From DASPJQ01 sp035299065 (lineage in GTDB: Bacteria; Bacteroidota; Bacteroidia; Flavobacteriales_D; UBA2798): a stretch of DNA of 6,931 nucleotides. Each line of letters starts with the position of its first letter. The first letter of the stretch is position 1. The stretch lies in assembly GCA_035299065.1 (NCBI GenBank), contig DATGXI010000065.1:1-6931 (forward strand), in the 5' to 3' direction. Under the pieces are notes generated by a model. It was not told the DNA's origin and did no database searches. It saw only the letters and a list, made by a program, of their open reading frames with translations. Positions 1-6,401 of the stretch are shown one piece after another. The translations under genes were made by a program, and so were the position numbers.

Positions 1-437
1 TTAAAATGACAGACGCACCAGCTTTATACAGCAATGTGAATGTTGAAATTACCGGTGCCGAAGTGTACAGACAAAACCGGGGTTGGGTTGCCTTGCACAT
101 TAACCAGGGAATTTACGATTTGCTTACATTGCAAAACAACGTAACAGCAGTGCTTGCAACAGGCGAGAAAATTCCAACGGGCAGAATTTCGCAATTGCGC
201 CTGATACTTGGAAGTAATAATACGGTTACAACACTTGACGGCTCAGTTTACCCTATGAAAGTTCCAAGTGGTTCTCAGTCGGGGTTAAAAGTCAACATTG
301 ACCGCGACATTCACACCAACGATTACATTGAAGTAATACTTGACTTTGATGCAAACGCTTCGGTAGTGTTAAATGGAAATGGCGAATACCACCTTAAGCC
401 GGTTATAAAAGTGCAATCGGTTACACAAATGGAATAA
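1..437 (+). CDS. DUF4382 domain-containing protein, C-terminal part (5' end outside window)
   Basis: The reading frame is open to the first base of the window, with a Lys codon at 3-5 just before the Met at 6, so that Met is probably internal and the true start lies upstream. The visible 143 residues match the DUF4382 pattern as I know it: an opening MTDAPA, then a GWVAL segment, GIYDLLTL, the strand RISQLRLILGSNNTV, PSGSQSGLKVNI, a DFDANASVV block and the closing YHLKPVIKV. The family is mostly lipoproteins or secreted beta-sandwich proteins of unknown function; the signal peptide or lipobox expected at the N-terminus would be outside the window, so location is inferred. The gene ends in TAA at 435-437 and a strong hairpin begins 15 bases later, so it appears to be the last gene of its transcript. 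The family call is firm; no biochemical role can be assigned. Confidence 0.85.
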   Translation, partial: KMTDAPALYSNVNVEITGAEVYRQNRGWVALHINQGIYDLLTLQNNVTAVLATGEKIPTGRISQLRLILGSNNTVTTLDGSVYPMKVPSGSQSGLKVNIDRDIHTNDYIEVILDFDANASVVLNGNGEYHLKPVIKVQSVTQME

Positions 438-452
438 CAACTTATGATTAAA

Positions 453-488
453 CCGAAAACCATGTTTTTCACGAAACGTGGTTTTTGG
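453..488 (+). terminator. Hairpin terminator after the DUF4382 gene
   Basis: Left arm 453-467 pairs with right arm 474-488 over 15 base pairs, two of them G-U, around a six-base loop (ttcacg). It starts 15 bases after the stop codon. The right arm contains TTTTT, but the run after the stem (CTTTATAAA) is short of T, so it is not a textbook intrinsic terminator. Transcript end or 3' stabiliser is the likely role. Confidence 0.6.
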
Positions 489-541
489 CTTTATAAACCA
501 TTTGAATGAATACATTTATTTGGCTGCATTTCTTAATCAAG

Positions 542-568
542 CAGGCCTCACTCAACAGGGTGTGCCTG
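542..568 (+). other. Two-part hairpin in the intergenic region
   Basis: CAGGC at 542-546 pairs with GCCTG at 564-568. After a small asymmetric internal loop, CACTC at 549-553 pairs with GGGTG at 558-562 (one G-U pair), closed by an AACA tetraloop. The structure is followed by AACAAATTTCTTT. It could be a second terminator, part of a small RNA, or chance; pairing is all the evidence there is. Confidence 0.35.
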
Positions 569-705
569 AACAAATTTCTTTAAAAAACGTATACCATGTT
601 TAATGTGATGAATTGCCAGGCTATGACTGAGCTTTGATAATCAGCAAAATACATAAATCACACATAGTCAATCGTTAAAACCATTCCGTATTCTGAAAAA
701 TCGCT

Positions 706-713
706 TACTTTTG
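706..713 (+). promoter_or_regulatory. Bacteroidota -7 promoter box for the 416-residue gene
   Basis: TACTTTTG matches TAnnTTTG, the -7 consensus of the primary sigma factor in Bacteroidota, at every fixed position. It ends 22 bases before the ATG at 736, so transcription would start close to 720 and leave a leader of about 15 bases. No clear TTG-type -33 element sits at the usual distance upstream, which weakens the call. Confidence 0.5.
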
Positions 714-735
714 GCTCCCCTTTCTTATTAAAACA

Positions 736-1986
736 ATGAAAAAACGCATTTTTATCACTTTCGGTTTTTTGCTGATTGCCCTAACCGCCCTTACCTTTTT
801 AACCAATCGCACACACACCAGTGAGAAGGAAAAAGAACAAAAAGCAGGCGTAAATGATTCTGCTACGGTTAAAGAAGAAATTGCCGAAACTGTTACTTCA
901 ACAGGACCTGCTTTACGCATTAACGACACCCTTACCGACATTGCCAATTTTATTGCAGGCAAAAAAGAGTTTAAAACACAAATCTTAAAAGACCTGGTTA
1001 AAGACAGTACCTGGATTAAATATGCAGGAAAAACAAACCAAAACTGGCTTAAACTTGATACCAACCGCCATTTAGCTGTCAATAACTGGGTAACTAAACA
1101 ACTTGGTGATATAAGTTCTGAAAGCTATAATTTGTTCTATCCATTTTCAGGACCTGATTTTTTAAATGCCGATTTATTTTTTCCGGCTGCTGATACGGTT
1201 ACCATGTTTGGTTTAGAACCCGTGGGTAGCTTGCCTCCGGTTGAAGAAGACTGGTTCAAGGATTCCTTATACCGTTATTTATCGGGCATAAAAGTTTCGC
1301 TTAACGATATATTAAACCTGAGTTTTTTCAAAACCAAAGACATGTTTAGTGACTTGCGTGCAAAGGAATTAAACGGTACTACGCACCTTCTGCTTTGGTT
1401 TGCCGCCCGCAGGGGTTATTCAGTTTCGCACGTAAAACACATTGCGCTTGGCCATGATGGTAAAATTGTATGGAAAGCAAAAGGCGATACGGCTTACGCA
1501 AAATCAGCCATTCGTGGAATTGAAATTGCCGTTGTTAAAGGTGATCAAAATAAAATTGTGCGTTATTTCTCGGCCGATATCAGTAACCACGGCTTTAAAA
1601 AGAATAAACGCCTTGACTTGTTCCTGAACCAATACAATTTCACCAACACGATGGTTAAAAGCGCTTCGTACTTAATGCACGCTGCAAACTTTACCGATAT
1701 AAGGAACGTGATTCTGAAACGCACCGTTAACCTTTTACAGGACGACACTGGAATTCCATACAGGTGTATTGATGATTCAAATGAGTGGGATTTAACCTTG
1801 TTTGGAACCTATGAAAAGCCAATCAATTTATTTCACATGAATTACCAGGACGATTTGCGCAAAGCATACGATTCGCTGGAAACAAAACCGCTTACTTTTG
1901 GCATTGGTTATAAATACCGAAAAGATGAGTCAACCTGGATGTTGGTTTCAAAAGCCGAGAAAAAACTGACGGCTAACAATAAATAA
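736..1986 (+). CDS. Uncharacterised 416-residue exported or membrane-anchored protein
   Basis: I cannot assign a named family. The N-terminus (MKKR, then a hydrophobic stretch at residues 5-23) is a signal peptide or a single signal anchor; there is no lipobox Cys. Residues 26-55 are a charged, low-complexity linker. The rest looks like a globular extracytoplasmic domain with blocks resembling conserved motifs: FYPFSGPDFLNADLFFP (134-150), FGLEPVGSLP (158-167), SASYLMHAANFTDIRNVIL (309-327), DDTGIPYRCI (336-345) and LFGTYEKPINLFHMNYQDDL (355-374). These suggest a real protein family, and I believe similar uncharacterised proteins exist in other bacteria, but that is memory and not a search. 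The single Cys (344) rules out internal disulfides. The ATG at 736 is favoured because it directly precedes the export signal and lies just downstream of a -7 box. The gene stands alone, between a terminator-like hairpin and a convergent operon. No enzymatic motif is recognisable. Confidence 0.85.
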   Translation: MKKRIFITFGFLLIALTALTFLTNRTHTSEKEKEQKAGVNDSATVKEEIAETVTSTGPALRINDTLTDIANFIAGKKEFKTQILKDLVKDSTWIKYAGKTNQNWLKLDTNRHLAVNNWVTKQLGDISSESYNLFYPFSGPDFLNADLFFPAADTVTMFGLEPVGSLPPVEEDWFKDSLYRYLSGIKVSLNDILNLSFFKTKDMFSDLRAKELNGTTHLLLWFAARRGYSVSHVKHIALGHDGKIVWKAKGDTAYAKSAIRGIEIAVVKGDQNKIVRYFSADISNHGFKKNKRLDLFLNQYNFTNTMVKSASYLMHAANFTDIRNVILKRTVNLLQDDTGIPYRCIDDSNEWDLTLFGTYEKPINLFHMNYQDDLRKAYDSLETKPLTFGIGYKYRKDESTWMLVSKAEKKLTANNK

Positions 1987-2005
1987 CTTACCATTCGCCA
2001 ATTTA

Positions 2006-2029
2006 CAGGTGGGGACCTGGTTCAACCAG
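2006..2029. terminator. Overlapping small hairpins between convergent genes
   Basis: CAGGT (2006-2010) pairs with ACCTG (2015-2019) around GGGG, and CTGGT (2017-2021) pairs with ACCAG (2025-2029) around TCA. The two share 2017-2019, so only one can form at a time. The position between the stops of the plus-strand gene (1986) and the minus-strand DUF4249 gene (2046) suggests a bidirectional terminator, but stems of five pairs and weak T tracts (CTTTAAAT on plus, TAAATT on minus) make it weak. Confidence 0.35.
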
Positions 2030-2045
2030 CTTTAAATCTAAATGC

Positions 2046-2846
2046 CTAAGGCAATACAATTGACTTTGTTGAACGTGGTGCAGCAGCAAAAAATCCAAGG
2101 GCACCGTTGCTTATATTGCTTGGCGGGTTTGATGGAATTGGATCAAATGGCCCACCCGATGCCTGTACCTGTGCGCTTAGCGAGAGTAAAAACATATAAT
2201 ATGGTTTTGTAATGCTCAATATTTCAATACGGCAGGTATCACCCGTTTGATAAACATAAGGTGTAAATGCTGTTATGTAATTTCCATCGCTAAACTGATC
2301 ATCAACCACAAAATACTTAAACGGGTCGGTTTGAAGTGTATCATTTTTGTAAAAACTGAAACGGTAACGGTTGGCGTATCCTGCAACATCCTGTGCGTTT
2401 AATGCTGTAATATAACCCTCTTCCTGGAACGCACTTGCTTCCTGGTACACGTATGAAATGGTATCCAAATTTACTTTTACAGGCATTGTTTCAGTGGACG
2501 TATAGTTCACTCCATTCCAATTCACCAACAAATTATACGTATTACCAACTACGCCCTGCCTGTTGGTGATGGTTGAGTATACACCGTTTGCAATATATGT
2601 AAGCGTATCAACATTACCCACATTATCCGAAATTACCACCGTTGCGTTGGTAACATATACTTCGCCCTGGCTAAAATAAGGTGCTGTTTCGGTCAATTTA
2701 ACTTTATATGGTTCTACATTATCGGTTACAATGGATTCAACAACCAATTTTGGCTCTGCAGTATCAAGGTCTATCACAATTTCTTTTGTACAAGACCACA
2801 TAAAAAGTGGTAATGCCAAACAAAAAAACAAATGTACTTTCTTCAT
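2046..2846 (-). CDS. DUF4249-like outer-membrane lipoprotein partner of the TonB receptor
   Basis: The 266-residue product starts with a lipoprotein signal: MKK, a hydrophobic core at residues 4-17, and Cys19 after MWS, a loose lipobox. After acylation the protein should sit in the outer membrane. The first mature residues (CTKEIVIDLDTAEPKLVVES) are the typical opening of the DUF4249 family, in which a Thr-Lys-Glu segment and a PKLVVE strand lead into a beta-sandwich. In Bacteroidota this family is regularly encoded directly after a TonB-dependent receptor, as here, where only 3 bases separate the receptor stop from this ATG, so translational coupling is likely. By analogy with other receptor-lipoprotein pairs it may help capture or deliver the ligand, but no substrate is known and I see no SusD-like helical repeats. 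The C-terminal third contains a Pro/Ser/Gly-rich loop (roughly residues 231-247). Length is in the usual range and the frame is intact. Confidence 0.85.
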   Translation of the reverse strand: MKKVHLFFCLALPLFMWSCTKEIVIDLDTAEPKLVVESIVTDNVEPYKVKLTETAPYFSQGEVYVTNATVVISDNVGNVDTLTYIANGVYSTITNRQGVVGNTYNLLVNWNGVNYTSTETMPVKVNLDTISYVYQEASAFQEEGYITALNAQDVAGYANRYRFSFYKNDTLQTDPFKYFVVDDQFSDGNYITAFTPYVYQTGDTCRIEILSITKPYYMFLLSLSAQVQASGGPFDPIPSNPPSNISNGALGFFAAAPRSTKSIVLP

Positions 2847-2849
2847 AAC

Positions 2850-5240
2850 TTAAAATTTAAAATTCCAGGTAATGGAAGGAATTAATTTGAACAAGGTAAC
2901 CTGCTTGGCAACCGTTTTTCCTGTTGGGTTACCATTATCATCCTTTTTTTCTTCAAATACAATGGCAAATGCATTTTCACGCATGTAGACATTGTACACC
3001 GAGAAGTTCCAACTGCTAACGAGCCTGTTCTTTTTTTCAACCTTCACTTTGACTTCACCCACCAGTTTTTCTTCATACTTTTTCTTACCATCAATTGTCA
3101 ATGAAAGGTCCATTCGGTTATACGGAGGCATGCGGTATGAATTACGTGCCGGGTAATACTCTACCGTTTCTCCGTCAAAATTATATTTTCCACCAGGAAA
3201 AGTTATGGCATTGCCCGTAGCAAAAACAAACGTTGAGGCAAGGGTTACCCGTTCTCCAAACTGGTATGAAGCTACCAGGTTTAAATTGTGGCGCCTGTCA
3301 TTCTTCACATGATACGGTTCACCGTTGTTAATGCCGTCAATTTGTCTCCATGCCCAGGCCAGTGTATACGATATCCAACCGGTAAATTTACCTGAGTTTT
3401 TTGCCACCATAAATTCACTGCCATACGTCCAACCCTTTCCATACAAAAGCTCAGCATCTACTTTTTCGTTAAATAAAATATTGGCATTGTCCCTGAAGTC
3501 AATTTGGTTGCGCAACCACCTACGGTATAATTCAACTGAAAAATCAACCTGTTTTACGCGGTGAAAATAACCAATGGCCACCTGGTCATTTATTTGTGGT
3601 TTTACATTTAAACTGCTTGGTATCCACAAATCAGTTGGCAATGTTGTTGCTGAATTTGACACCTGGTGCAAAAACTGGTAGGTGTGGTCATAGGTTGCCT
3701 TAACCGATATGTTTTCATTTACCGAAAACGATGCTGCAAATCGTGGTTCAAGTCCAAAATACGTTTTTACTACCTGGCCACTTTCATATTTCAGGGTGTC
3801 AGTAACAATTAAGTTGAACTGGTCGGCCCAGTAGTATTCATATTCGGTTGTTTTACCCAATTGGTTAAACATGGTACCACGAACTCCGTAACGTATGTTA
3901 AAACGTGGCGAAACAATCCATTTATGGTCAATATACGTGCTTGACTCAAGGGCATATTTATTGGGCAATTCCGATTTGTCAAAAATAGATGTTTCACGCA
4001 AGGGCTCAAATTTACCCATGCTGAATTTATGATAAACTGAATTTACGCCAAAATACACGGTGTGGTTGTTTGCCGGGAAGTACGAATAGTCGGCTTTTAT
4101 GCCAATATCATCAATGCCACTTGAAACCTTGAAATTTTGTGTTTCACTCAGGTCAATTTTAATTCCATAATCAAAATTACTATAAATAAGAGTGAGGTTA
4201 CTGAACAGTTTTGGATTGTACACATGGTTCCACCTAAGTGTACCTGTTGCATTTCCCCAATCAAAACCAAACAAACCTGCCAACGCAAGCACATCTCGGC
4301 CAAAATACCCTGATACAAAAATACGGTCTCTTTCACTTAACTGGTAATTGGCTTTTGCATTGAGGTCATAAAAATAAAGCCGGGTGTCTTTTAAGTCTTC
4401 CTGTTTTGAAAATTTCAAAAACAAGTCGGCATAGGTTCTGCGGCCAGAGATAATAAACGAGCTTTTTTCTTTTTGGATAGGACCTTCAAAAGTGAGGCGG
4501 CTTGCAATTAAACCCAACCCACCGCTTCCGCTGAATTTTTTGGTGTTACCATCTTTCATGCGAACATCCAGTAAGGAAGATAACCGGCCGCCATAACGGG
4601 CAGGTATACCACCCTTGTAAACATCTATATCTTTTATAGCATCGCTGTTAAATACCGAGAAAAATCCAAATAAATGCGAGGCATTGTAAACGGTTGCTTC
4701 ATCAAGCAAAATAAGGTTTTGATCACCTGCTCCACCCCGCACATAAAATCCTGAGTTCCCTTCACCGGCTGATTGAATACCGGGCAAAAGTGAAATGGAC
4801 TTAAGCACATCCACCTCGCCAAAAATTGCCGGAAGTTTTTTTATTTTTTTCATATCAACCGTAAGCATGCTCATGGGCTTTTCCTGCACGGTTTGATTTT
4901 CATTCGTGGTGGTTATTTCCACTTCTTCAAGCTGATTACTTTCTGGTTCAAGTTCGGTGGTGAGTGACTGGTCTTTGTCAAGGGTTACCTTTACTTCGGT
5001 CTTTTTAGTGCCAAATGAACTTATAACAATGGTGTATTCGCCTGCAGGCAAGGTGAGTGAGAAAAAGCCATACTCGTTGGTTGACACGCCTTTTTGCTGG
5101 CCTTTAACCTGCACAATGGCATCAATAATAAATTCACCGGTGTTTTTTTCTTTTACATAGCCCGAAAGCGTGAACTTTTGCTGGGCCATTGAATAGGTTG
5201 TAAGAAGAAAAAGAGATAAAAATGAGATAAGTTTAATCAT
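2850..5240 (-). CDS. TonB-dependent outer-membrane receptor with carboxypeptidase-regulatory-like N-domain
   Basis: The 796-residue protein is predicted to import a ligand across the outer membrane using TonB-ExbBD energy. Domains in order: signal peptide (residues 1-19, likely cleavage after SMA), a CarboxypepD_reg-like beta-sandwich (about 22-99; GYVKEKNTGEFIIDA, GVSTNEYGFFSLTLPAGEYT), a linker with a possible TonB-box-like LEEVEITTT (104-112), a plug domain (about 115-235) with the hallmark YVRGGAGDQNLILLDEA and GGIPARYGGRLSSLLDV segments, then a long beta-barrel ending in WNFKF. A terminal Phe is typical of BAM-inserted barrels. There is no STN signalling domain between signal peptide and N-domain, so it lacks the standard transducer part of FecA-type receptors. 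It is not SusC-sized and no susD follows; the partner is a DUF4249-like lipoprotein. The substrate cannot be read from sequence. No TAnnTTTG promoter is visible in the 75-base upstream gap, and the gene upstream on the same strand encodes the small Cys/His-tailed membrane protein. Confidence 0.93.
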   Translation of the reverse strand: MIKLISFLSLFLLTTYSMAQQKFTLSGYVKEKNTGEFIIDAIVQVKGQQKGVSTNEYGFFSLTLPAGEYTIVISSFGTKKTEVKVTLDKDQSLTTELEPESNQLEEVEITTTNENQTVQEKPMSMLTVDMKKIKKLPAIFGEVDVLKSISLLPGIQSAGEGNSGFYVRGGAGDQNLILLDEATVYNASHLFGFFSVFNSDAIKDIDVYKGGIPARYGGRLSSLLDVRMKDGNTKKFSGSGGLGLIASRLTFEGPIQKEKSSFIISGRRTYADLFLKFSKQEDLKDTRLYFYDLNAKANYQLSERDRIFVSGYFGRDVLALAGLFGFDWGNATGTLRWNHVYNPKLFSNLTLIYSNFDYGIKIDLSETQNFKVSSGIDDIGIKADYSYFPANNHTVYFGVNSVYHKFSMGKFEPLRETSIFDKSELPNKYALESSTYIDHKWIVSPRFNIRYGVRGTMFNQLGKTTEYEYYWADQFNLIVTDTLKYESGQVVKTYFGLEPRFAASFSVNENISVKATYDHTYQFLHQVSNSATTLPTDLWIPSSLNVKPQINDQVAIGYFHRVKQVDFSVELYRRWLRNQIDFRDNANILFNEKVDAELLYGKGWTYGSEFMVAKNSGKFTGWISYTLAWAWRQIDGINNGEPYHVKNDRRHNLNLVASYQFGERVTLASTFVFATGNAITFPGGKYNFDGETVEYYPARNSYRMPPYNRMDLSLTIDGKKKYEEKLVGEVKVKVEKKNRLVSSWNFSVYNVYMRENAFAIVFEEKKDDNGNPTGKTVAKQVTLFKLIPSITWNFKF

Positions 5241-5243
5241 AAA

Positions 5244-5259
5244 ACCTGGTTGTTCAGGT
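5244..5259 (-). promoter_or_regulatory. Inverted repeat in the leader of the TonB receptor gene
   Basis: On the minus strand ACCTG (5259-5255), the spacer AACAAC and CAGGT (5248-5244) form a five-pair hairpin that ends 3 bases before the receptor start codon. Such a stem could mask translation initiation. It is short and could be chance. Confidence 0.25.
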
Positions 5260-5315
5260 AAAATTACACAGCGTTAGCAAGTGGACAGGAGATTGTGATA
5301 AGTGGTTAAAAACCA

Positions 5316-5648
5316 TTACCAGCAACAATGCATTGAATCCTTCCACTTTTGCTTTTCCTCGTCACTCATACTTTCCCACTTATCATTCCACTTGCTTTTC
5401 CAGTGGCGGTGGCGGCCACCTTTGCAGCCGCCTCCACAACCACCGCGTCCTTTTCCAAACGCCACCCAGCCGAACATACAAACCAATAACATGAGGCCGG
5501 CAGTTTGCCAAAAGGTAATAACAGGTCCTTTAAATATGAGCGGAACAAGCCAGTTCCATAAACTCATGGTAGCAAAAATATAGAGCGCGCCTAAAGCGGT
5601 ACCACCTACTATGCCTAATAAAATCCACAATGCTATGTTCTTTTTCAT
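5316..5648 (-). CDS. Small two-helix membrane protein with Cys/His-rich C-terminal tail, downstream of sigma factor
   Basis: The 110-residue protein has two hydrophobic helices (about 6-28 and 43-64) joined by a short WNWLVPLIFKGP turn. A Gly-rich segment with Cys71 and Cys75 (GGCGGGCKGG) follows, then His80 and His82, a Trp/Lys-rich amphipathic stretch (Trp83, 87, 91, 102), an MSDEEKQKW motif at 94-102 and the terminus HCCW. The Lys-rich N-terminus and the basic tail both favour a cytoplasmic location by the positive-inside rule, forming a hairpin in the inner membrane with the tail inside. The Cys and His residues could bind a metal ion or respond to redox state; that is inference. I recall similar small membrane proteins, with an LWNWL...FWQ core and an EE-containing tail, encoded after ECF sigma genes in Bacteroidota, without a known function. 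It starts 134 bases after the sigma stop. On the coding strand an AGAAGG sequence lies 8 bases before the ATG, unusually SD-like for this phylum. Anti-sigma factor or sigma-controlled effector are both possible. Confidence 0.8.
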   Translation of the reverse strand: MKKNIALWILLGIVGGTALGALYIFATMSLWNWLVPLIFKGPVITFWQTAGLMLLVCMFGWVAFGKGRGGCGGGCKGGRHRHWKSKWNDKWESMSDEEKQKWKDSMHCCW

Positions 5649-5661
5649 AATTAATGCCTTC
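5649..5661 (-). promoter_or_regulatory. Shine-Dalgarno-like site of the small membrane protein gene
   Basis: On the minus strand A10 (5671-5662) runs directly into GAAGG, giving AGAAGG, with eight bases (CATTAATT) before the ATG at 5648. Most genes here show only A-rich leaders, so an SD-like element with good spacing supports this start. Confidence 0.4.
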
Positions 5662-5782
5662 TTTTTTTTTTGCCAGCAGATTTACCTGATTACACAGATT
5701 AATTCGGCTAAATAATTAATATTTAAAATTCTATTTATCCTTTAAATATGTCGTTAGCGCTTCAGTTTTATACCTAATTCGC

Positions 5783-6343
5783 TTAATTTTTATATTCTTT
5801 ATACACTTCTTTTAATTTCTTTTGAAGCGCTTTTACTGCATAATGTTTACGTGACAAGAGGGTTTTCAAGGGCACCCCGGTTTCTTCTTCCATTTCCTTA
5901 AAACTTTTGTCTTCCAGCTCGTGCTGAACAAAAACCCATTGCTGCTCTTCGGGTAGTTCCTCAATGGCTTTTTCCAATTCATCCTTTATAAATGAGTTGA
6001 ACATGTCAGCATCCACCAACCCTTTTGTATCGGGTAAAATTTCGTGCAGGAACAAAGGCGCCTCATCTTCGGTATTGCCCGCGTTTACATTAATTTCATC
6101 GGAGGCAAATTTCACATCCTTGCGAATGCTTTCGCGCACTTTATTACGTGTTACCCCTACCAGCCATGCCGAAACGTTTTGAATGGGGTTATTTGCAATA
6201 AGGTTTTCGTATAATACGCCAAAAACTTCCTGTACTACATCAGCAACGCGACTCTTATCGCGAATTTTCTGACGCGCCAGGTTGGTTACTTTAAGCTTAT
6301 TTTCTTCGTAAACCTTGTCAAATTCTATGGTCACTGTATTCAC
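5783..6343 (-). CDS. ECF-type RNA polymerase sigma factor (sigma-70 family)
   Basis: The 186-residue protein has the two-domain layout of ECF sigma factors. Region 2 covers about residues 8-78, with DVVQEVF (35-41), the core-polymerase-binding helix, and NVSAWLVGVTRNKVRESIRK (56-75), which matches the -10-binding part. A linker rich in acidic residues follows (about 80-115). Region 4 covers about 124-181, opening with IEELPEEQQWVF and containing the helix-turn-helix SFKEMEEETGVPLKTLLSRK that reads the -35 element. The start is GTG at 6343: an in-frame TAA lies two codons upstream, and the first ATG-encoded Met is residue 114, inside the protein, so no ATG can give a complete region 2. An alternative GTG exists at codon 4. 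The next gene on the strand encodes a small membrane protein that may be its regulator or target. No FecR or zinc-binding anti-sigma gene is present. Its regulon is unknown. Confidence 0.92.
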   Translation of the reverse strand: MNTVTIEFDKVYEENKLKVTNLARQKIRDKSRVADVVQEVFGVLYENLIANNPIQNVSAWLVGVTRNKVRESIRKDVKFASDEINVNAGNTEDEAPLFLHEILPDTKGLVDADMFNSFIKDELEKAIEELPEEQQWVFVQHELEDKSFKEMEEETGVPLKTLLSRKHYAVKALQKKLKEVYKEYKN

Positions 6344-6401
6344 TTGTTATGGTTGTATACCGGTAAGTGCAGGCCGGACTTTAAATATTTTAATGAATGT
6401 A

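Larger units (their letters stand above)
489..735. other. Non-coding intergenic stretch before the 416-residue gene
   Basis: The gap from 438 to 735 carries no convincing gene in any frame. Besides the terminator at its left end it holds a compact hairpin at 542-568 and a -7 promoter box at 706-713. The remainder (about 570-700) is A/T-rich, and I see no tRNA, repeat array or conserved riboswitch core in it. A minus-strand frame reaches in from 1082 to 705 but is antisense to a real gene. Confidence 0.6.

Noticed and set aside
6..8. ATG at position 6 as the true start of the DUF4382 gene
   Set aside because: The frame is open to the window edge and the protein would lack the export signal and the first strand expected of the family.
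705..1082. Minus-strand open frame of 125 codons
   Set aside because: It lies antisense to the start of the 416-residue gene, has a composition typical of a shadow frame, and shows no recognisable domain.
2046..5240. SusCD-type glycan uptake pair
   Set aside because: The receptor is 796 residues, shorter than SusC, and the lipoprotein opens like DUF4249 with no SusD helical features.
2850..5240. FecA-type signal-transducing receptor
   Set aside because: No STN domain is present between the signal peptide and the carboxypeptidase-regulatory-like domain, so direct signalling to the sigma factor by the known mechanism is not supported.
5301..5317. Terminator hairpin at the stop codon of the small membrane protein
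   Set aside because: Only TGGTT/AACCA pair firmly around AAA, the stem overlaps the stop codon, and no U tract follows on the minus strand.
5302..5583. Plus-strand frame with a Pro/Gln-rich stretch (PPLQPPPQPPRP)
   Set aside because: It is the reverse complement of the Gly/Cys/Lys-rich tail of the small membrane protein, which has two clear membrane helices and a sensible start; the Pro run is a by-product.
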